The notes beneath the pieces were generated by a model. That model did no database searches, was not told the DNA's origin, and saw nothing but the letters and a program-made list of their open reading frames with translations. From JBIOJM01 sp044450785 (GTDB taxonomy: Bacteria > Planctomycetota > Planctomycetia > Isosphaerales > Isosphaeraceae): DNA of 9,443 nucleotides. Shown here one piece after another: positions 6,633-9,443 of this stretch. The stretch's first letter is position 1. Each line of letters starts with the position of its first letter. The stretch covers positions 1 to 9,443 of the forward strand of contig JBIOJM010000377.1 in the NCBI GenBank assembly GCA_044450785.1. The letters are read 5' to 3'. Made by a program: the position numbers and the translations under genes.

Positions 6633-6949
6633 AGACCATCAACATCGAGATCCCGGACAACTTAACCCCGCTGGAGTGGGGCTCAGACGAGGCTTTCGCC
6701 TCTGAGCTTCTACTGGCGGCGGCGATCCAATGGTATTCTCAAGGGGTGATCTCGCAGGGGAGGGCCGCTGAAATCGCCGGACTGGACCGGACGAGTTTTC
6801 TCCTCGCGCTCGGCCGAGCCAAAGTGGACGCCTTTCAGATCACCGACGAGGAGTTGAAGGAGGAGGTCGAGCGTGGCCTGGAAGCGCATCGTCAACGCCT
6901 CGCCGATGGTCTTCCTTACTCGGCTGGATCTGGTGGACCTCCTGCGTGA
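6629..6949 (+). CDS. UPF0175 family antitoxin, copy 2
   Basis: A 106-residue UPF0175 protein with the same plan as copy 1: MKTINIEIPD strand, LLLAAAIQWYSQGVISQGRAAEIAGL core, ALGRAKV, then ITDEELKEEVERGLEAH. It starts at a TTG, judged from the GGAGGAG spacing and from the alignment with copy 1. The C-terminus is about 20 residues longer than in copy 1; those last residues (from about QRLADGL to the end) are encoded within the overlap with the toxin frame (77 shared bases, 6873-6949) and are of low complexity (GSGGPP), so they may be an out-of-frame extension after loss of an earlier stop. The gene itself shows no damage, although its toxin partner carries a nonsense codon. Confidence 0.85.
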   Translation: MKTINIEIPDNLTPLEWGSDEAFASELLLAAAIQWYSQGVISQGRAAEIAGLDRTSFLLALGRAKVDAFQITDEELKEEVERGLEAHRQRLADGLPYSAGSGGPPA

Positions 6950-7364
6950 ACCGGGCGTGGACGTGCTCGTTCCCGATGCCGTCTTGGATGAACTCGCCCG
7001 CTTGAAACCGGACGACCCCGCGGCCACGGCGGTCCGTTCGACACCTTGAATTCAGGTCGTGCCTACCCCGCCGATCCCCGACTTTCTTCGAGCCTGGAAG
7101 CTCGGCGCGGGGGAAACGGCCGTCCTGGCTCTCTACCTGGCGGAAATTGGACCCCACAAGGACGTGGTTATCGACGACTGGAAGGCGCGACGTCGCGCGG
7201 AGGGCCTCGGCATTCCGGTCCAAGGCACTCTGGCGTTGCTCTTGATGGCCAAGATCCTCGGGCGAATCGACGCGGTCCGACCCCTCCTCGAACGACTGCG
7301 TCAAAGCGGCATGTATCTCTCAGATCAATTGATGCACCGCGTGCTCAAACGGGCCGGGGAATAA
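6873..7364 (+). pseudogene. DUF3368 PIN-domain toxin with in-frame nonsense codon
   Basis: One continuous frame from GTG 6873 to TAA 7362-7364 encodes a DUF3368 PIN-like nuclease of 163 codons plus stop, the family's usual size. It is interrupted only by a TGA at 7047-7049 (codon 59). Before the stop lie RIVNASPMVFLTRLDLVDLL and VLVPDAVLDEL. After it come IQVVPTPP, LGAGETAVLAL, VVIDDWKARR, VQGTLALLLMAK and the C-terminal helix MYLSDQLMHRVLKRAG. The acidic residues expected to bind metal in the family (GAGE, IDD) are all downstream of the break. Relatives usually have a tryptophan at the interrupted position (PWI), so a single TGG to TGA change explains it. A GTG at 7059 could restart translation, but that product would lack the N-terminal PIN core. 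Its TAA overlaps the ATPase start (TAATG). Confidence 0.85.
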
Positions 7365-9443
7365 TGTCCATGCCCAAGCTCAAACCCTGGTATCAGGCAG
7401 TTACCCCCCGCGAAGACTTGCGGGAGAACCGGCCGCTCGACGCCTCGGAATTCGCAGTCCACCTCGACCATATCCGCGAAAACCGTGCGCACGAAGACTA
7501 TGTCAAGCCCGACCGGTTCTTCGAGCGGACCTACATGACCCGGAGCCTGCTCGACCTGTCCGCCCAGGTTGTGAGAAGGCTCTCCGGGATCAAGGTCGAG
7601 ACCTCCGCCGTCTTCAACATGGCGACCCAGTTCGGCGGGGGCAAGACTCACGCCCTCACCGCCCTCTATCACCTGGCCCGCGGAGGTGACGCGGCAAAGA
7701 GCTGGCGTGGGGTGGACGCGGTTCTCGCGCGAGCCCAGATGGGCACCGTCCCCAAGGCCAACGTCGCGGTCTTCGTCGGGACCGAGTTCGACGTCATCGA
7801 CGGCCGGGGTGGAGAAGGAGAGCCCCACCGCAAGACCCCCTGGGGCGAGATCGCCTGGCAGCTCGGGGGCGAAAAGTCGTTTGCCGCCGTGGCCAACCAC
7901 GACGAGAAGGGCACCGCTCCCGCCGGTGACGTCATTCGGAAGTTGCTCCCCAACGAGCCGTCGCTCATCCTCATGGACGAGCTGCTCAATTACGTCAACA
8001 GGGCCCGCAAGACCGGCCTCTCATCGGAGCTCTATAATTTCCTTCAGAGCCTCTCCGAGGAAACCCGGGCTCAGGATCGCGTCGTGCTCTGCGTCTCCAT
8101 CCCGGGCTCCGAGCTGGAGATGAACCCCGAGGACCAGCGCGACTATGAATCGTACAAGAAGCTCCTCGACCGGGTTGGCAAGGCGATCAGCATGTCGTCC
8201 GACGTCGAGGTCACGGAGATCATCCGCCGCCGCCTGTTCGACTGGCAGGGTTTTTCCGACGACATGCAGAAGACCGTGACGGCCTACGCCGAATGGGCCA
8301 GGGACAACGCCTCACAGGTCAGCAATCTCGGCGGCGAGTCGCCCGGGGACCTGTTTCGCGCGTGTTACCCGTTCCACCCGAGCGTGATCTCGGTCTTCGA
8401 GCGAAAATGGCAAAGCCTGCCCCGGTTCCAGCGGACCCGGGGAATCCTCCGCCTGCTCGCGCTCTGGGTTTCACGGGCCTACCGCGACGAACACCAGAAG
8501 GCATCCAGCGAGCCGCTGATCACGCTCGGCTCCGCGCCCTTTGAAGACCAGACGTTCCGCGACGCCATGTTCGAGCAGCTCGGGACCGACCAGCTCTCGG
8601 TCCCGGTGACGACCGACATCGCCGGCAAGAAGGACGCGCATGCGAAGAAGCTCGACAAGGAAGCGAGTGAGTCCATCCGCAAGAACCGTCTCCATCAGAA
8701 GGTGGCGACCGTCATCTTCATGGAATCCAACGGAGGACAGAGCCAGGCCAAGGCCGATGCGTCCCTCCCCGAGATCCGGGCCGCGGTCGGCAACCCGGAC
8801 ATCAACCTGGCCGACGTCGAGACCGTGCTCGAAGGGCTCGTCGGGACCTGCTATTACCTGAACTGGGATCGGAACCGCTACCGGTTCGGGCTCCGGCCGA
8901 ACCTCAACCAGATCCTCGTCACCCGCCGGGGTGCGGTTTCCCCCAAGGCGATCGAGGCCCGCGCCGGGAAGACGACCGAGGACGTCTTCCGCGAGGGCCC
9001 CAAGTTCCTCGACCGCCGGTTCTTCCCCGAGCGCTCGAACGATATCCCCGACCGGCCGCAACTGACGCTCGCCGTGATGGGGCTCGACAAGCTAGCGGGC
9101 GAGACCGGCACCAAATCCTTGATCGAGTCCTTCGTGAAGGAGTGCGGGGCATCGGGCCGGACGTTCAAATCAAGCCTGCTCTTCGCGGTCTCGGACTCCG
9201 CGACCGCGATCACCAGCGCGGCCCGGGACTTACTTGCCTGGGAGGACATCAACGACGACGACGACACAATCGGGCAACTGGAGGACGCCCAGAAGCGGTC
9301 CCTGGCCCAGAGCTTGAGCCGCTCGAAAGCGGACCTGCGAGAGGCCATCTGGCGGTCGTACCGGCACGTCTTCTTGCTCAACAAGAGCAACGCCATCAAG
9401 GACACGAACCTGGGCCAGATCAACTCGAGCATGGCCAAGACGC
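7364..9443 (+). CDS. DUF499 AAA-type ATPase, 3' end outside window
   Basis: An open frame of 693 codons that runs off the window; family members are usually about 1000 residues or more. The N-terminus reads KPWYQAVTPREDLRENRPLD, followed by a P-loop FGGGKTH at residues 90-96 and a Walker B LILMDE ending at D205-E206, the pattern of DUF499/COG1483 predicted ATPases. Other family-like stretches are GGESPGDLFRACYPFHP and RFQRTRGILRLLALWVSRAYRD. DUF499 and DUF1156 genes are repeatedly found together in predicted defence loci, where the ATPase is thought to power a complex on DNA; the exact activity is not established here. The start ATG overlaps the toxin stop (TAATG). A second in-frame ATG at 7370 has a better spaced GGGGA (7356-7360, nine bases away). 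GC-rich and undamaged. Confidence 0.9.
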   Translation, partial: MSMPKLKPWYQAVTPREDLRENRPLDASEFAVHLDHIRENRAHEDYVKPDRFFERTYMTRSLLDLSAQVVRRLSGIKVETSAVFNMATQFGGGKTHALTALYHLARGGDAAKSWRGVDAVLARAQMGTVPKANVAVFVGTEFDVIDGRGGEGEPHRKTPWGEIAWQLGGEKSFAAVANHDEKGTAPAGDVIRKLLPNEPSLILMDELLNYVNRARKTGLSSELYNFLQSLSEETRAQDRVVLCVSIPGSELEMNPEDQRDYESYKKLLDRVGKAISMSSDVEVTEIIRRRLFDWQGFSDDMQKTVTAYAEWARDNASQVSNLGGESPGDLFRACYPFHPSVISVFERKWQSLPRFQRTRGILRLLALWVSRAYRDEHQKASSEPLITLGSAPFEDQTFRDAMFEQLGTDQLSVPVTTDIAGKKDAHAKKLDKEASESIRKNRLHQKVATVIFMESNGGQSQAKADASLPEIRAAVGNPDINLADVETVLEGLVGTCYYLNWDRNRYRFGLRPNLNQILVTRRGAVSPKAIEARAGKTTEDVFREGPKFLDRRFFPERSNDIPDRPQLTLAVMGLDKLAGETGTKSLIESFVKECGASGRTFKSSLLFAVSDSATAITSAARDLLAWEDINDDDDTIGQLEDAQKRSLAQSLSRSKADLREAIWRSYRHVFLLNKSNAIKDTNLGQINSSMAKT

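Noticed and set aside
7047..7049. TGA read as tryptophan or selenocysteine in the toxin
   Set aside because: Other genes here use TGA as a normal stop (417, 962), no recoding structure is evident, and relatives have tryptophan, so a nonsense mutation is simpler.

Overview
The window comes from a GC-rich bacterium, probably a planctomycete (Isosphaeraceae/Gemmataceae type). That assignment is an inference from the high GC content, the codon use and the reverse-strand gene made of WADAHH...TGxWP repeats, a style I associate with those genomes. The region is accessory DNA, best read as part of a defence island built around a DUF1156 DNA methylase (COG1743 type) and a DUF499 AAA-type ATPase (COG1483 type). 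These two families are known to co-occur in predicted restriction/modification-like defence loci.

Layout, left to right. Positions 1-165 hold the decayed C-terminal end of an IS1182-like transposase on the minus strand. A small unrecognised cistron (about 244-417), a YwgA/Panacea-like protein (414-962) and the DUF1156 methylase (959-4006) follow on the plus strand. They are joined by two ATGA stop/start overlaps, so they are almost certainly one translationally coupled operon. A convergent minus-strand gene (4003-5961) encodes a 652-residue protein with eight repeats of about 74 residues. Its stop codon overlaps the methylase stop codon.

At 6193-6303 lies a second copy of the last 37 codons of the methylase. 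It differs from the real 3' end at 8 of 111 bases, every one at a third codon position. The repeat-protein gene therefore sits in an insert between two diverged copies of the methylase terminus. The ancestral order was probably methylase, antitoxin, toxin, ATPase.

Next comes a duplicated, decaying toxin-antitoxin module: a UPF0175 antitoxin (6323-6589), an 18-residue remnant of a DUF3368 PIN toxin start (6576-6632), a second UPF0175 antitoxin (6629-6949), and a full-length DUF3368 PIN toxin gene broken by one in-frame TGA (6873-7364). The toxin stop overlaps the start of the DUF499 ATPase (7364 to the window end, incomplete).

Working model (inference): the methylase marks host DNA, the DUF499 ATPase acts with effectors outside the window, the YwgA-like protein is an accessory or guard factor, and the toxin-antitoxin pair was an addiction or backup module whose toxin is now inactive while the antitoxins persist. 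The repeat protein is a later insertion, possibly a modular nucleic-acid-binding protein. I found no tRNA, rRNA, CRISPR array or clear terminator.
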